Source: an uncultured Lachnospiraceae bacterium (lineage in GTDB: Bacteria > Bacillota > Clostridia > Lachnospirales > Lachnospiraceae). Taken from it: a DNA stretch of 64,000 bases. Shown here one piece after another: positions 35,456-43,667 of the stretch. The position numbers and the translations under genes were made by a program. Under the pieces are notes generated by a model that was given only the letters and a program-made list of their open reading frames with translations, was not told the origin of the DNA and did no database searches. Where the stretch lies: the NCBI GenBank assembly GCA_903789615.1, contig CAIFEV010000002.1, positions 346,973-410,972 on the forward strand, given 5' to 3'. Each line of letters opens with the position of its first letter. The stretch's first letter is position 1.

Positions 35456-36486
35456 CGATTCGCCGCTTCCTTCCGGGCAAGTTCAAGGTCATGCTGCGCC
35501 ATGATGCGGCAGAGTTCCTCATAACTTGTCGTCTGCGGATTCCAGCCGAGCACCGTCTTCGCCTTGGTCGGATCGCCCCACAGGTTCACCACGTCAGTCG
35601 GGCGGTACCACTCCTTGTTTACGCAAACCAGCATCCTGCCGGTCTTCTTGTCGTATCCCTTCTCGTCCATGCCGCTGCCGCGCCACTCCAGCTCAATGCC
35701 ATCGTACTTGAACGCCAGCTCTGTAAACTCGCGGACCGTGTGCTGAACGCCGGTCGCGATGACGAAATCATCCGGCTTGTCCTGCTGCAGAATCAGCCAC
35801 ATGCACTCCACATAGTCCTTCGCGTAGCCCCAGTCCCGTCTGGAATCCAGGTTGCCCAGCTCCAGATGATCCTGCAGCCCGCAGGCGATGCGGCCGGCCG
35901 CCAGCGTAATCTTTCTCGTGACAAATGTCTCCCCGCGCCGCTCCGACTCGTGGTTAAACAAGATGCCGTTTGAGCAGAACATCCCGTAGGCGTCGCGATA
36001 CTCGCGCATCATCCAGAAGCCGTACTGCTTGGCAACCGCGTACGGGCTGAACGGATGGAACGGCGTATTCTCGTTCTGCGGAACTTCCTCAACCTTGCCG
36101 TACAGCTCGGAAGTAGATGCCTGATAGATCTTTGTCTTCTTCTCCAGGTGGCAGATATGAACCGCCTCAAGCAGTCTCAGAACGCCGATGGCATCCACAT
36201 CGCCCGTGTACTCCGGCGCGTCAAAGGAAACCTGGACATGCGACTGCGCCGCCAGGTTGTAGATCTCATCCGGCTGAATCCCGCCGACCAGACGGATCAG
36301 GCAGGAGCTGTCACTCATATCGCCCTCGTGAATGTGAAGCTGATCCATGATGTGATCGATCCGCTCCGTCGTGTGCTCCGCCGAGCGTCTTACCAGTCCG
36401 TGAACTTCATATCCTTTCCCGAGCAGCAGCTCCGCAAGGAAAGAACCGTCCTGTCCTGTGATGCCTGTGATCAATGCCTTTTTCAT
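35452..36486 (-). CDS. gmd: GDP-mannose 4,6-dehydratase
   Basis: A 344-residue enzyme beginning [33 protein letters not shown], the Gmd NADP-binding signature. Catalytic residues are visible in [38 protein letters not shown] (Thr/Ser, Glu, Tyr, Lys). [17 protein letters not shown] is another Gmd landmark. It converts GDP-mannose to GDP-4-keto-6-deoxymannose in the cytoplasm. It lies between manC and the reductase, giving the complete route from mannose-1-phosphate to a GDP-deoxyhexose. Confidence 0.97.
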   Translation of the reverse strand: MKKALITGITGQDGSFLAELLLGKGYEVHGLVRRSAEHTTERIDHIMDQLHIHEGDMSDSSCLIRLVGGIQPDEIYNLAAQSHVQVSFDAPEYTGDVDAIGVLRLLEAVHICHLEKKTKIYQASTSELYGKVEEVPQNENTPFHPFSPYAVAKQYGFWMMREYRDAYGMFCSNGILFNHESERRGETFVTRKITLAAGRIACGLQDHLELGNLDSRRDWGYAKDYVECMWLILQQDKPDDFVIATGVQHTVREFTELAFKYDGIELEWRGSGMDEKGYDKKTGRMLVCVNKEWYRPTDVVNLWGDPTKAKTVLGWNPQTTSYEELCRIMAQHDLELARKEAANR

Positions 36487-36498
36487 GTCCGTTTCCTC

Positions 36499-37815
36499 TC
36501 AGTCATTCAAATCAAACTTCTGTTTGTCTTTCACCGTGATCTTGTCGCCCAGCTGGCTCTCCAGAACCACCATCGGCGTGTCAGCTGTCATCATGTGCCG
36601 GCTGCCCGCCGGAAGCTGGATCACATCGCCCTGTCTGACGCGTCTCTCCACACCGTCCACGATTGTGCGGCCCGTGCCGGAGAGCACCGTCCAGATCTCG
36701 TCCCGAAACTCGTGCGAGTGGTAGGACATGTGCGTTCCCGCCTTCAGCGTCACCTTGACCGTCAGGAAATCCGGTCCCGCGTCGATCACCTTATAATCGC
36801 CCCACGACTTCTCAGCATACCGCACATCCGTCGAGATTTTCTCGACAAGTGGCTTCATATATCCGGAACGCTCCTTGTCCGATATAAGGATTCCGTCGCC
36901 GGAAGCCGCGATGACCATATTTTTCGCGCCCATCACCAGGATCGGGATATCGAGTTCATTGACCACGTTGGTGTTCTCGCATGTCTCGTCAAGCAGCGCG
37001 TTGCCCTTGACCTTGTCGGCCATGACCTCGGACATCATGTTCCACGTGCCGACATCCTTCCACTCGCCGGCATAGCGCAGAACCTGGATCGAAGGTTCTT
37101 TCTCGAGGACTGCGTAATCAAAGGAAATCTTGCTGCAGTCCGCGTAGTGCTCGTACAGATCCCTGTAATCCTTAAAGGAAAGAAGCTCATGGGCCCGCTT
37201 CATCATGTAGCCCAGACGGAAAGCGAAAACACCGGCGTTCCAGAGTGCGCCTTTCTTCAGATACTCCGCCGCCGTGGCAGTGTCCGGCTTTTCCTTGAAC
37301 TCGCTGACAGGCGATACGGAAGCCTTGTTCTCCGGGATGATGTAGCCGTATTTGTCAGAGGGGTAGGTCGGCTCGATGCCCATCAGCGTGATGGCCGCCG
37401 CACCGTCCTTCACGAGCTTCTCGAGTTTCGCGACTGCCTCGTAGTAGCTGTCATCCACATACGGATCGACCGGGCACACAATGACGGCCTCGTCATCGCC
37501 CACACCCATTTCGTCGTGCAGATACGCGCAGGAGAGCGCCACTGCCGGGAAGGTGTCGCGGCGCATGGGCTCCACGCACACAGAAACCTGATCCCCCAGC
37601 TGATTGTGAATCGCGGAGACCTGTGTCTTGGAGGTCGCGATGGTAAGTGTGGCGTCTTTATCCACCCGGGTGATCTGGCGGTACACTCTCTGCACCATGG
37701 ACTCGTAGTTTCCATCCGGGGCCCTGAACAGCCGGATGAACTGTTTTGAGCGGACATCGTTGGAGAGCGGCCAGAGCCGTTTTCCGGACCCGCCGGAGAG
37801 CAGTATGATATTCAT
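36499..37815 (-). CDS. manC: Mannose-1-phosphate guanylyltransferase / mannose-6-phosphate isomerase
   Basis: About 438 residues from ATG 37815 (AGGAAAGGAA upstream). The N-terminal nucleotidyltransferase carries ILLSGGSGKRLWPLSNDVRSKQF and VCPVDPYVDD. A C-terminal cupin with YHSHEFRDEIWTVLSGTGRTIVDG and GDVIQLPAGSRHMM is the isomerase-type domain, so the protein is the bifunctional ManC/AlgA form. It makes GDP-mannose from mannose-1-phosphate and possibly mannose-1-phosphate precursors. It feeds gmd, 12 bases downstream. Confidence 0.95.
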   Translation of the reverse strand: MNIILLSGGSGKRLWPLSNDVRSKQFIRLFRAPDGNYESMVQRVYRQITRVDKDATLTIATSKTQVSAIHNQLGDQVSVCVEPMRRDTFPAVALSCAYLHDEMGVGDDEAVIVCPVDPYVDDSYYEAVAKLEKLVKDGAAAITLMGIEPTYPSDKYGYIIPENKASVSPVSEFKEKPDTATAAEYLKKGALWNAGVFAFRLGYMMKRAHELLSFKDYRDLYEHYADCSKISFDYAVLEKEPSIQVLRYAGEWKDVGTWNMMSEVMADKVKGNALLDETCENTNVVNELDIPILVMGAKNMVIAASGDGILISDKERSGYMKPLVEKISTDVRYAEKSWGDYKVIDAGPDFLTVKVTLKAGTHMSYHSHEFRDEIWTVLSGTGRTIVDGVERRVRQGDVIQLPAGSRHMMTADTPMVVLESQLGDKITVKDKQKFDLND

Positions 37816-37925
37816 AGCATTCCTTTCCTTAAAAAACAAACCTCATCTTATACTTCCGCGGTTGTTTTTGCAAGTTCTGCCGCCCCCTGTGTGACATGCG
37901 CCGCGCAGCAGCCTCTGCTGCGGAC

Positions 37926-39374
37926 TTACTCGGCCCCATCCCCGGCAAATACCGCCTTCACTGTCCGAAGCAGGATTTTGAAATCCTCCCGTACCGTCCA
38001 GGTGTTGATGTATTCCATATCCAGTTCGACCACCTTCTCAAAGTCGGTGATCTTACTTCTCCCGGATACCTGCCAGAGCCCGGTGATGCCGGGCTTTGTC
38101 GCCAGCCTCGCACGGTGATGCGCCTCGTACTGTTCAAACTCCCCCTCTGTCGGAGGTCTGGTCCCGACCAGCGACATCTGGCCAAGGAATACATTTAAAA
38201 ACTGCGGGAATTCGTCGATGGACGTCTTTCGGATAAACCAGCCGATCCCGTGGCGGGTGCCGTCCGGCCCGCTCCCGAGAATCCGGGGATCATTTTCCAT
38301 TTTAAACATCAGCCCCTGCATCTGATTCCTGGCCATCAGCTCCTTCTTGCGCTTGTCCGCGTCCTTGTACATGCTGCGGAACTTGTAGATCCGGAAGCGC
38401 CTGCCGTTTTCGCCGATGCGGACCTGGGAATAAAAGATCGGGCCCGGATCCGTGAAAAAGATGATCGGACCGAAGATAACGGTGAAAATGCCGGTGAATG
38501 CCAGCCCGATGATGGAGCCGATAATGTCGATCAGACGCTTGGCCACGAGCTGCCCGGTGCTGACGATCCGGATACTCTCGGTCATGACGCTGTACCCGCA
38601 GAACTTTTCGATCACGCGGGTGCCGTAGCGGCTGTCCGGGGCCGGCAGGCACACATGGACCGTGATGCCCATCTCCGAGCACAGATCAAGCAGCTTCTGG
38701 ACGCCCGGATTTTCGTCCGCCTGGCATGCAATCAGAACTTCATCGATCCAGCGCGTCGTCATATAGCCTTCCGCGTCCGCAAGCGTCGTCACAACCGGGG
38801 TGCCCCCGATTTTCTCCCCGACCGCCGCCTTACCGCTGCTGTCGATAAGACCGTCGATCTGGATATCCCGGTATGTGTTCTCCTGCACCCGGCGGATGAC
38901 TTCCGGTGCCTTGTCCGCGTCCGCCACGATGAGCAGCTGGCGCACCGAATACCCGCCCGTGAAGCGGTGATGCCACAGCCAGTATTTCCGCAGGCACCGG
39001 GCCAGATACACCATGCACAGGGCACCGAGCGTAAAATACAGGGTCATCAGACGCGACAGCGTCGCCCCGGCCTTCAGGACATACAGCGAAAACGTCAGAA
39101 TAAGAAGATCCACAAGGATCATCCGGACTGCCTTCTCAAACTCGATGAGATATCCGCGGCGCAGAATATCCTTGTAGCTGTCAAGCAGAACGCCGTCTAT
39201 GAGCCCCCCGACGGCGATCAGAACCATATCGGTACTGTAGTACCTCAGCTCCCAAAGGCGCGTGGTGTTGTAGCGCACCATGAAAGCCAGAATGAATGCA
39301 AGCTGAAGAAGAAGCTGGTCCGTGATGATGAAGTCCAGATGCTTCCACCAGCCTTGCGGCTTTTTTCTGTACAA
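37926..39374 (-). CDS. Exopolysaccharide biosynthesis polyprenyl glycosylphosphotransferase
   Basis: About 482 residues. Four to five N-terminal helices (from residue ~10) are followed by a Rossmann-like CoA-binding-type domain (LLIVADADKAPEVIRRVQE) and a further helix near 300. The C-terminal sugar transferase domain carries FYSQVRIGENGRRFRIYKFRSM, RKTSIDEFPQFLNVFLGQMSLVGTRPP and GLWQVSGRSKITDFEKVVELDMEYI. It transfers a sugar phosphate to undecaprenyl phosphate, starting repeat-unit synthesis. A TTG start at 39374 is preferred: GAGGAG lies upstream, and the only earlier in-frame Met (39467) falls within the promoter. It heads the manC-gmd-rmd operon. Confidence 0.92.
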   Translation of the reverse strand: MYRKKPQGWWKHLDFIITDQLLLQLAFILAFMVRYNTTRLWELRYYSTDMVLIAVGGLIDGVLLDSYKDILRRGYLIEFEKAVRMILVDLLILTFSLYVLKAGATLSRLMTLYFTLGALCMVYLARCLRKYWLWHHRFTGGYSVRQLLIVADADKAPEVIRRVQENTYRDIQIDGLIDSSGKAAVGEKIGGTPVVTTLADAEGYMTTRWIDEVLIACQADENPGVQKLLDLCSEMGITVHVCLPAPDSRYGTRVIEKFCGYSVMTESIRIVSTGQLVAKRLIDIIGSIIGLAFTGIFTVIFGPIIFFTDPGPIFYSQVRIGENGRRFRIYKFRSMYKDADKRKKELMARNQMQGLMFKMENDPRILGSGPDGTRHGIGWFIRKTSIDEFPQFLNVFLGQMSLVGTRPPTEGEFEQYEAHHRARLATKPGITGLWQVSGRSKITDFEKVVELDMEYINTWTVREDFKILLRTVKAVFAGDGAE

Positions 39375-39438
39375 AACGTCTCCTCTTCTTCTACACGGGA
39401 GTGACGGCTGCCTTACACTTTCCCTGATAAGTAGGAAA

Positions 39439-39467
39439 ATTATACCGCGTTCCGTCTCTTCCCGCAA
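39439..39467 (-). promoter_or_regulatory. Promoter of the exopolysaccharide operon
   Basis: Minus-strand TTGCGG (39462-39467), a 17-base spacer and a perfect TATAAT (39439-39444), about 65 bases before the TTG start of the sugar transferase. Confidence 0.75.
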
Positions 39468-39473
39468 TGCCGC

Positions 39474-39818
39474 TTATTCTTCGATCTCCACACTCACCAG
39501 ATCCATCTCCCGCCCCGAGATGAGCTTTCCGGAGGCGCCCCCGCATTTCGGACAGGCGTACCCGTTGTCCCTGGCCGGCGTGTAGACGTTTCCGCACGCG
39601 CAGCGCACGAGGACCGGCCTTTCCTCTATCACAAGCCGGCTCCCCTCAAGCATCGTCCCGGCCACCGTCTGCGGGTAGTAGTGCTGCAGATACTCCGGGA
39701 CCAGCCCCGTCATCTGCCCCACGCGGATTGTCACCGCGCTCACCTTCTTCGCGTGATTTTTTCTGGCCGCATCCAGCGCCATATTCGAAAAACGCGCCAT
39801 ATAACTGAGCTCATGCAT
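39474..39818 (-). CDS. hypA: Hydrogenase/urease nickel incorporation protein HypA
   Basis: A 114-residue protein of normal HypA length. The nickel-binding N-terminus MHELSY with His2 is intact. The zinc-ribbon cysteines are present as CAC ... CPKC in VRCACGNVYTPARDNGYACPKCGG. HypA delivers nickel to hydrogenase or urease maturation. No hypB, hydrogenase or urease gene lies in this window, so it is isolated from its usual partners. It starts 5 bases after the exonuclease stop, with only a weak ribosome site, implying coupling to xth. A longer in-frame start at 39860 would overlap xth. Confidence 0.9.
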   Translation of the reverse strand: MHELSYMARFSNMALDAARKNHAKKVSAVTIRVGQMTGLVPEYLQHYYPQTVAGTMLEGSRLVIEERPVLVRCACGNVYTPARDNGYACPKCGGASGKLISGREMDLVSVEIEE

Positions 39819-39822
39819 TGTC

Positions 39823-40599
39823 TCACGCTTCTTCCCGCCCGTCCCGGACAAGAAGCCCAACAGGACAGTGGTCCGATCCCTTCACATCGCTGTAGATCAG
39901 GGCATCCCCCAGCCGGCTGTCAAGCGACCTGCTTGTCACAAAATAATCGATGCGCCACCCGGCGTTGTTCTCCCGGGCGTGAAACCGGTAGGACCACCAG
40001 GAATAGGCGCCCGTTTTGTCCGGATAAAAGTAGCGGAACGTGTCTGTCATTCCCGATGCCAGAACTTCCGAAAACTTCTGCCGCTCCTCGTCCGTAAAGC
40101 CGGCATGGCCCCGGTTGGTCTTCGGATTCTTCAGGTCAATCTCCTCGTGCGCGACATTCAGGTCGCCGCAGTAGATCACCGGCTTCTTCTCCTCCAGCCT
40201 CTTCACATACGCCAGAAAATCATCCTCCCAGCGGCAGCGGTAGGAAAGCCGCGAAAGATCCTCCTTCGCGTTTGGGACATACACCGTGATCAGATACCAG
40301 TCCGGAAACTCCGCCGTGATGACCCGGCCCTCGTGATCGTGCTCCGGAATGCCGATGCCATTGGTCACCGAGAGCGGCTCTTCCTTTGTGAACAGCGCCG
40401 TCCCCGAATACCCCTTCTTCTCGGCATAGTTCCAGTACTCGTGATATCCGGGCAGATCCAGGGTAATCTGCCCCGCCTGCAGCTTCGTCTCCTGCAGCAT
40501 CAGCACGTCCGGATCTTCCTCCCTGACAAATGGATAAAATCCCTCTTTTTTCACGCAGGCCCGCAGCCCGTTCACATTCCATGAAATCAGTTTCTTCAT
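39823..40599 (-). CDS. xth: Exodeoxyribonuclease III / AP endonuclease
   Basis: A 258-residue endonuclease/exonuclease/phosphatase-fold enzyme for base-excision repair. Landmarks in order are [18 protein letters not shown] with the metal-binding Glu, [51 protein letters not shown], and [11 protein letters not shown] with the catalytic Asp-His. Length is standard. It is followed immediately by hypA and preceded, 15 bases away, by the ThrE-type exporter gene; the three probably share the promoter at 41993-42021. Confidence 0.96.
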   Translation of the reverse strand: MKKLISWNVNGLRACVKKEGFYPFVREEDPDVLMLQETKLQAGQITLDLPGYHEYWNYAEKKGYSGTALFTKEEPLSVTNGIGIPEHDHEGRVITAEFPDWYLITVYVPNAKEDLSRLSYRCRWEDDFLAYVKRLEEKKPVIYCGDLNVAHEEIDLKNPKTNRGHAGFTDEERQKFSEVLASGMTDTFRYFYPDKTGAYSWWSYRFHARENNAGWRIDYFVTSRSLDSRLGDALIYSDVKGSDHCPVGLLVRDGREEA

Positions 40600-40614
40600 A
40601 TATTCAACTCTTTC

Positions 40615-41946
40615 TCATCCGCAGACACGGAAGCGCTGATCCGTCAGGATCCGCGCCAGGATCAGGCCTGTCGGGAGAGCCAGCACGATGAGACCTGCGC
40701 CGGAAAGCCAGCCAAGCCCCGTGGTGTTCTCGCCGATGCCAAAGAAGTATATCGCCTTGTACATATACATACCCGGGACCATGATGACAATCGCGGGGAT
40801 CGACATGGAGATTCTCGGGAAATCCGTCTTCCGGCAGATGACCGCCGCAAGCATACCGGCCGTGAAGGCGCCGGCCAGGGCCGCCGCGGGAGAGGGCATA
40901 TGCGCCAGGTCCACCAGCTCAAGCCGGAGTGTATTGGCAATCATACCGATAAGCCCTGCAGTCAGGCACATCTTCGAAGTGCTGTTGTACATCATGGAGA
41001 ATCCGTACACACCGAGAAAGCTGCAGAACAGCCGCAGCAGAACCTTCACGACAAGCCCCAGGGACAGCGGCGCAAAGTCGCCCGGCTGAAACGAGAGGGC
41101 GTACGCCGTCAGCCACCCGGTGAATGTCGCCACCGTGATGATCATCAGCGCGTAGATAAGCCGCTCGATCCCGGAGCGCATGTGCGATTTGGCCAGGTCA
41201 AACCCGCCGTTGATGAGCGGAAATCCCGGTATGATGAAGAGCATCGCGCAGATGTACCCGGCCTCGTTCTGTCCGGAGATGCCGAACACCCCTTCCGCGA
41301 TCCGGTAATAGAGGATCGTCATGAGGCAGTCAAAACCGACGGAAAGGATGACATTGGCGATCAGGGACATCTTGTGGTCAATCATGATCCGGCGCGAGAA
41401 ATTTCCGAAAAACGCGCCGATGAAGGCGCCGATCATCTCAATCAGCCCGCCGCCGAGCAGAAATGTAAATCCGAAGCAGGCGACGCCGGAAGCCAGCCCA
41501 ACCTGCAGGGGCGAGTACATCCCCTTTTTCCGGCGCACGGTTTCGAGCATCTCATGCGCTTCAGCGACCGAGATGCTGTCCGGATGCTCTGCCAGATGCC
41601 GCACGCAGACGGTCAGACGGTGCATCTTGTCCGTGTTGATGCCGGTGGTCGGAATGGTCAGCTGCTGGGTAAAGCTCTCGCCGTTTCCGCGGAAGGTGCA
41701 GGAAAGCGAACACAGGCCGATGTCCGCCGAGCACTTCACGTCAAGCGCACGGCAGAGAATATCCATCATGTCCAGGACCCGCCACGCGCCGGCTCCGATC
41801 GCCAGCTCCATGATGCCCGCGTGGCTGATGATCCAGGCCTTGTCCGTGAGGGAGGCGTCCCGGATGCAGACGGAAGGATCCTTCTGGTGCTCCTCCCAGT
41901 TGATGTTCATGTGGTGTTCTTCAGACATATACCGGTCTATACTCAT
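40615..41946 (-). CDS. Threonine/serine exporter family protein (ThrE-like, fused domains)
   Basis: About 443 residues from ATG 41946 (GGGGGAAG upstream). Earlier in-frame codons lie antisense to the AI-2E gene and upstream of a promoter, so they are rejected. The N-terminal ~115 residues form a soluble domain (AIGAGAWRVLDMMDILCRALDVKCSADIGLCSLSCTFRG). About ten membrane helices follow, in the order DUF1212 then DUF3815 (ThrE2). Both halves are in one chain, like Corynebacterium ThrE, whereas many Firmicutes split them. It probably exports small amino acids. Confidence 0.88.
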   Translation of the reverse strand: MSIDRYMSEEHHMNINWEEHQKDPSVCIRDASLTDKAWIISHAGIMELAIGAGAWRVLDMMDILCRALDVKCSADIGLCSLSCTFRGNGESFTQQLTIPTTGINTDKMHRLTVCVRHLAEHPDSISVAEAHEMLETVRRKKGMYSPLQVGLASGVACFGFTFLLGGGLIEMIGAFIGAFFGNFSRRIMIDHKMSLIANVILSVGFDCLMTILYYRIAEGVFGISGQNEAGYICAMLFIIPGFPLINGGFDLAKSHMRSGIERLIYALMIITVATFTGWLTAYALSFQPGDFAPLSLGLVVKVLLRLFCSFLGVYGFSMMYNSTSKMCLTAGLIGMIANTLRLELVDLAHMPSPAAALAGAFTAGMLAAVICRKTDFPRISMSIPAIVIMVPGMYMYKAIYFFGIGENTTGLGWLSGAGLIVLALPTGLILARILTDQRFRVCG

Positions 41947-41992
41947 ATACTTCCCCCGCACAGGTGCCTTTTTTCTGTCTTGAATCCCACAC

Positions 41993-42021
41993 ATTATAAG
42001 AAAGAAGTGCTTGTTGTGCAA
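41993..42021 (-). promoter_or_regulatory. Promoter of thrE-like / xth / hypA
   Basis: Minus-strand TTGCAC (42016-42021), a 17-base spacer and a perfect TATAAT (41993-41998), about 45 bases upstream of the exporter start. Confidence 0.75.
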
Positions 42022-42094
42022 GGCTGTCAGAAGCCGCTCCTCCGCCGCCCGACCGGGGTCCGGCTTCCTTCCATCTGCATATCTTTCTTTTTGG

Positions 42095-42123
42095 TTGGAT
42101 GTTTCGCGTTCGTATGCTATTCT
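42095..42123 (+). promoter_or_regulatory. Promoter of the AI-2E family gene
   Basis: TTGGAT (42095-42100), a 17-base spacer and TATTCT (42118-42123), 21 bases upstream of the ATG. It diverges from the thrE-side promoter. Confidence 0.6.
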
Positions 42124-42144
42124 GACAGAGTGGAGGTTATATCT

Positions 42145-43350
42145 ATGAAATGGTACAAAAAGCCCGACATGCGGTGGAGTTCCATCGTCAGCGCCGGATG
42201 CGCGATTGCTCTGTTTTATGCATTTATCACCCATATCAATCTGTTCGGCAGAGGCATCGCCGGCCTGTGGAACATCTGTCTCCCGGTCATTCTGGGCCTT
42301 ATCATCGCGTACATCTTCAATCCGCTGGTCAAGTTCTTCCAGCGCACGCTTTTTTCCAGGATGCGCCGCCGGCACGCAGCCCGGATTCTGTCGGTCGTTC
42401 TGAGCATGTCGCTCTTCATTCTGCTCATCGTCCTGCTGCTGTTCTATCTCATCCCGCAGCTCGTCGACAGCATTGTCTCATTTGTCCACAACCTGAACGG
42501 GTATGTGGACGGCCTGCAGAACATTCTGAACTCCATCGCGGGCAGCGCCTCTTCGAGCGGCTTTGACATCTCCCAGATGGTGTCAACCGGAAACAGCCTT
42601 TTGGACAAGGTCGTCTCTCTCGTCCCGTCCAACTTCGATGACCTGATCAAAACCTCTACACAGATCGGCAGCAATCTCCTGATGTGGGTCGTGGCCTTTA
42701 TCATGTCCATCTACTTCCTCATCGACAAGGAGAGTCTGCAGTCCGGCTTCCGGCGCCTTCTGCGCCTTCTCTTCTCGGAGAAGTCCTACGCCAGCATGTC
42801 GGCCTTCTGGGGCCGCTGCAACTCCATCCTGGTCCGCTATATCATCTGTGAGCTCCTCGACGCGCTCTTCGTGGGCGTCGCCAACTTTATTTTCATGACC
42901 ATCGCGCGCATGCCGTACGCCGTTCTGATCTCCGTCGTGGTCGGCGTCACCAACCTCGCCCCCACCTTCGGCCCCATCGTCGGCGCCGTGATCGGGGCAT
43001 TCATCCTGCTGCTGGTCAACCCCTGGCATGTCGTCTGGTTCCTGATCTTCACCATCATCCTCCAGACCTTCGACGGATACGTCGTGAAGCCGAAGTTTTA
43101 CGGCCAGGCCCTTCAGATCCCGTCAATTCTCGTGCTGGCCTCCATCATCATCTTCGGCCGGATGTTCGGCGTGCCCGGCATTCTTCTGGCCATCCCGATC
43201 GCCGCGATCATCAACTACCTGTACGGCGAAGGCTTCATCCCGTGGCTTACACGCCGCCGCAAAAAGAAAGAAGAAGGAGCCCTGCAGGCCCGAAAGGAAA
43301 AGGCCGACGCCACCTCCTCTGCCGCCGCCCCCGATCCCAAAACCAAATGA
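42145..43350 (+). CDS. AI-2E family transporter (UPF0118/YtvI-like)
   Basis: A 401-residue multi-pass membrane protein, one of the few plus-strand genes. The first helices (MRWSSIVSAGCAIALFYAF, IAGLWNICLPVILGLIIAYIFNPLVKFFQ) and the conserved C-terminal block (RYIICELLDALFVGVANFIFM, VGVTNLAPTFGPIVGAVIGAFILLL, KPKFYGQALQIPSILVLASIIIFGRMFGVPGILLAIPI) are typical of the AI-2E exporter superfamily. Members export autoinducer-2 or act as Na+/H+ antiporters. The C-terminus is highly charged (Lys/Glu/Ala-rich). TGGAGG precedes the start. Which substrate this one uses cannot be told. Confidence 0.92.
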   Translation: MKWYKKPDMRWSSIVSAGCAIALFYAFITHINLFGRGIAGLWNICLPVILGLIIAYIFNPLVKFFQRTLFSRMRRRHAARILSVVLSMSLFILLIVLLLFYLIPQLVDSIVSFVHNLNGYVDGLQNILNSIAGSASSSGFDISQMVSTGNSLLDKVVSLVPSNFDDLIKTSTQIGSNLLMWVVAFIMSIYFLIDKESLQSGFRRLLRLLFSEKSYASMSAFWGRCNSILVRYIICELLDALFVGVANFIFMTIARMPYAVLISVVVGVTNLAPTFGPIVGAVIGAFILLLVNPWHVVWFLIFTIILQTFDGYVVKPKFYGQALQIPSILVLASIIIFGRMFGVPGILLAIPIAAIINYLYGEGFIPWLTRRRKKKEEGALQARKEKADATSSAAAPDPKTK

Positions 43351-43378
43351 CAGATGCATTTGCCCTTTCTGTACGCTT

Positions 43379-43591
43379 GTGCTACTATGTGTTAGTTGCT
43401 TCTATTCGCAGGCAGTCAGACGCGCCTGCCAGGTCAAAAGCGTTAAGTCAAGTCACCGCAAAGGCGAGTCCGTGATTATCTCGGAAACTCCGCCGGATCA
43501 GGAAACCCTCACAGACGCCATCAAAGAGACCGGCTACACTCTGGTTTCCATGCACTCCGAGCCTTATGAAAAAAAGGGACTGTTTCACTAA
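43379..43591 (+). pseudogene. Probable degenerate heavy-metal-associated (HMA, CopZ-like) domain peptide
   Basis: A short open frame (GTG at 43379, 70 codons) whose product resembles an HMA metal-binding fold: CVSC could be the CxxC site, then QAVRRAC, QVKSVKSSHRKGESVII, and ETLTDAIKETGYTLVSM, the usual last helix and strand. The first beta strand is missing, about three residues appear lost between CxxC and the GV-like position, and there is no clear ribosome site. A promoter-like TTGCCC-N17-TACTAT precedes it. It may be a decayed copper-chaperone gene, or a functional small protein initiated at GTG 43472. It sits between the AI-2E gene and a shared terminator. Confidence 0.4.
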
Positions 43592-43602
43592 AAAAACGAA
43601 AA

Positions 43603-43652
43603 TCCCGATATTCTCAGGCATGTAAAAAAACCGGAGAATATCGGGACTTTTT
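43603..43652. terminator. Bidirectional terminator between the HMA-like frame and gltD
   Basis: A perfect 13-base-pair stem (TCCCGATATTCTC / GAGAATATCGGGA) with an 18-base loop. It has CTTTTT on the plus side, and an A-rich tract upstream (43590-43602) provides a U-tract for minus-strand transcripts. It ends convergent transcription from the AI-2E side and from gltBD. Confidence 0.9.
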
Positions 43653-43667
43653 GAAACCGTTATTTCC

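Noticed and set aside
36055..37749. 564-codon plus-strand open frame over manC/gmd
   Set aside because: Antisense shadow of two well-conserved genes, with no start signals.
40900..42144. Long upstream extension of the AI-2E frame
   Set aside because: It runs antisense through the ThrE-like gene; ATG 42145 with TGGAGG and a promoter just upstream is the true start.
41947..42375. N-terminal extension of the ThrE-like frame
   Set aside because: It is antisense to the AI-2E gene, upstream of a good promoter, and lacks similarity; ATG 41946 has a ribosome site.
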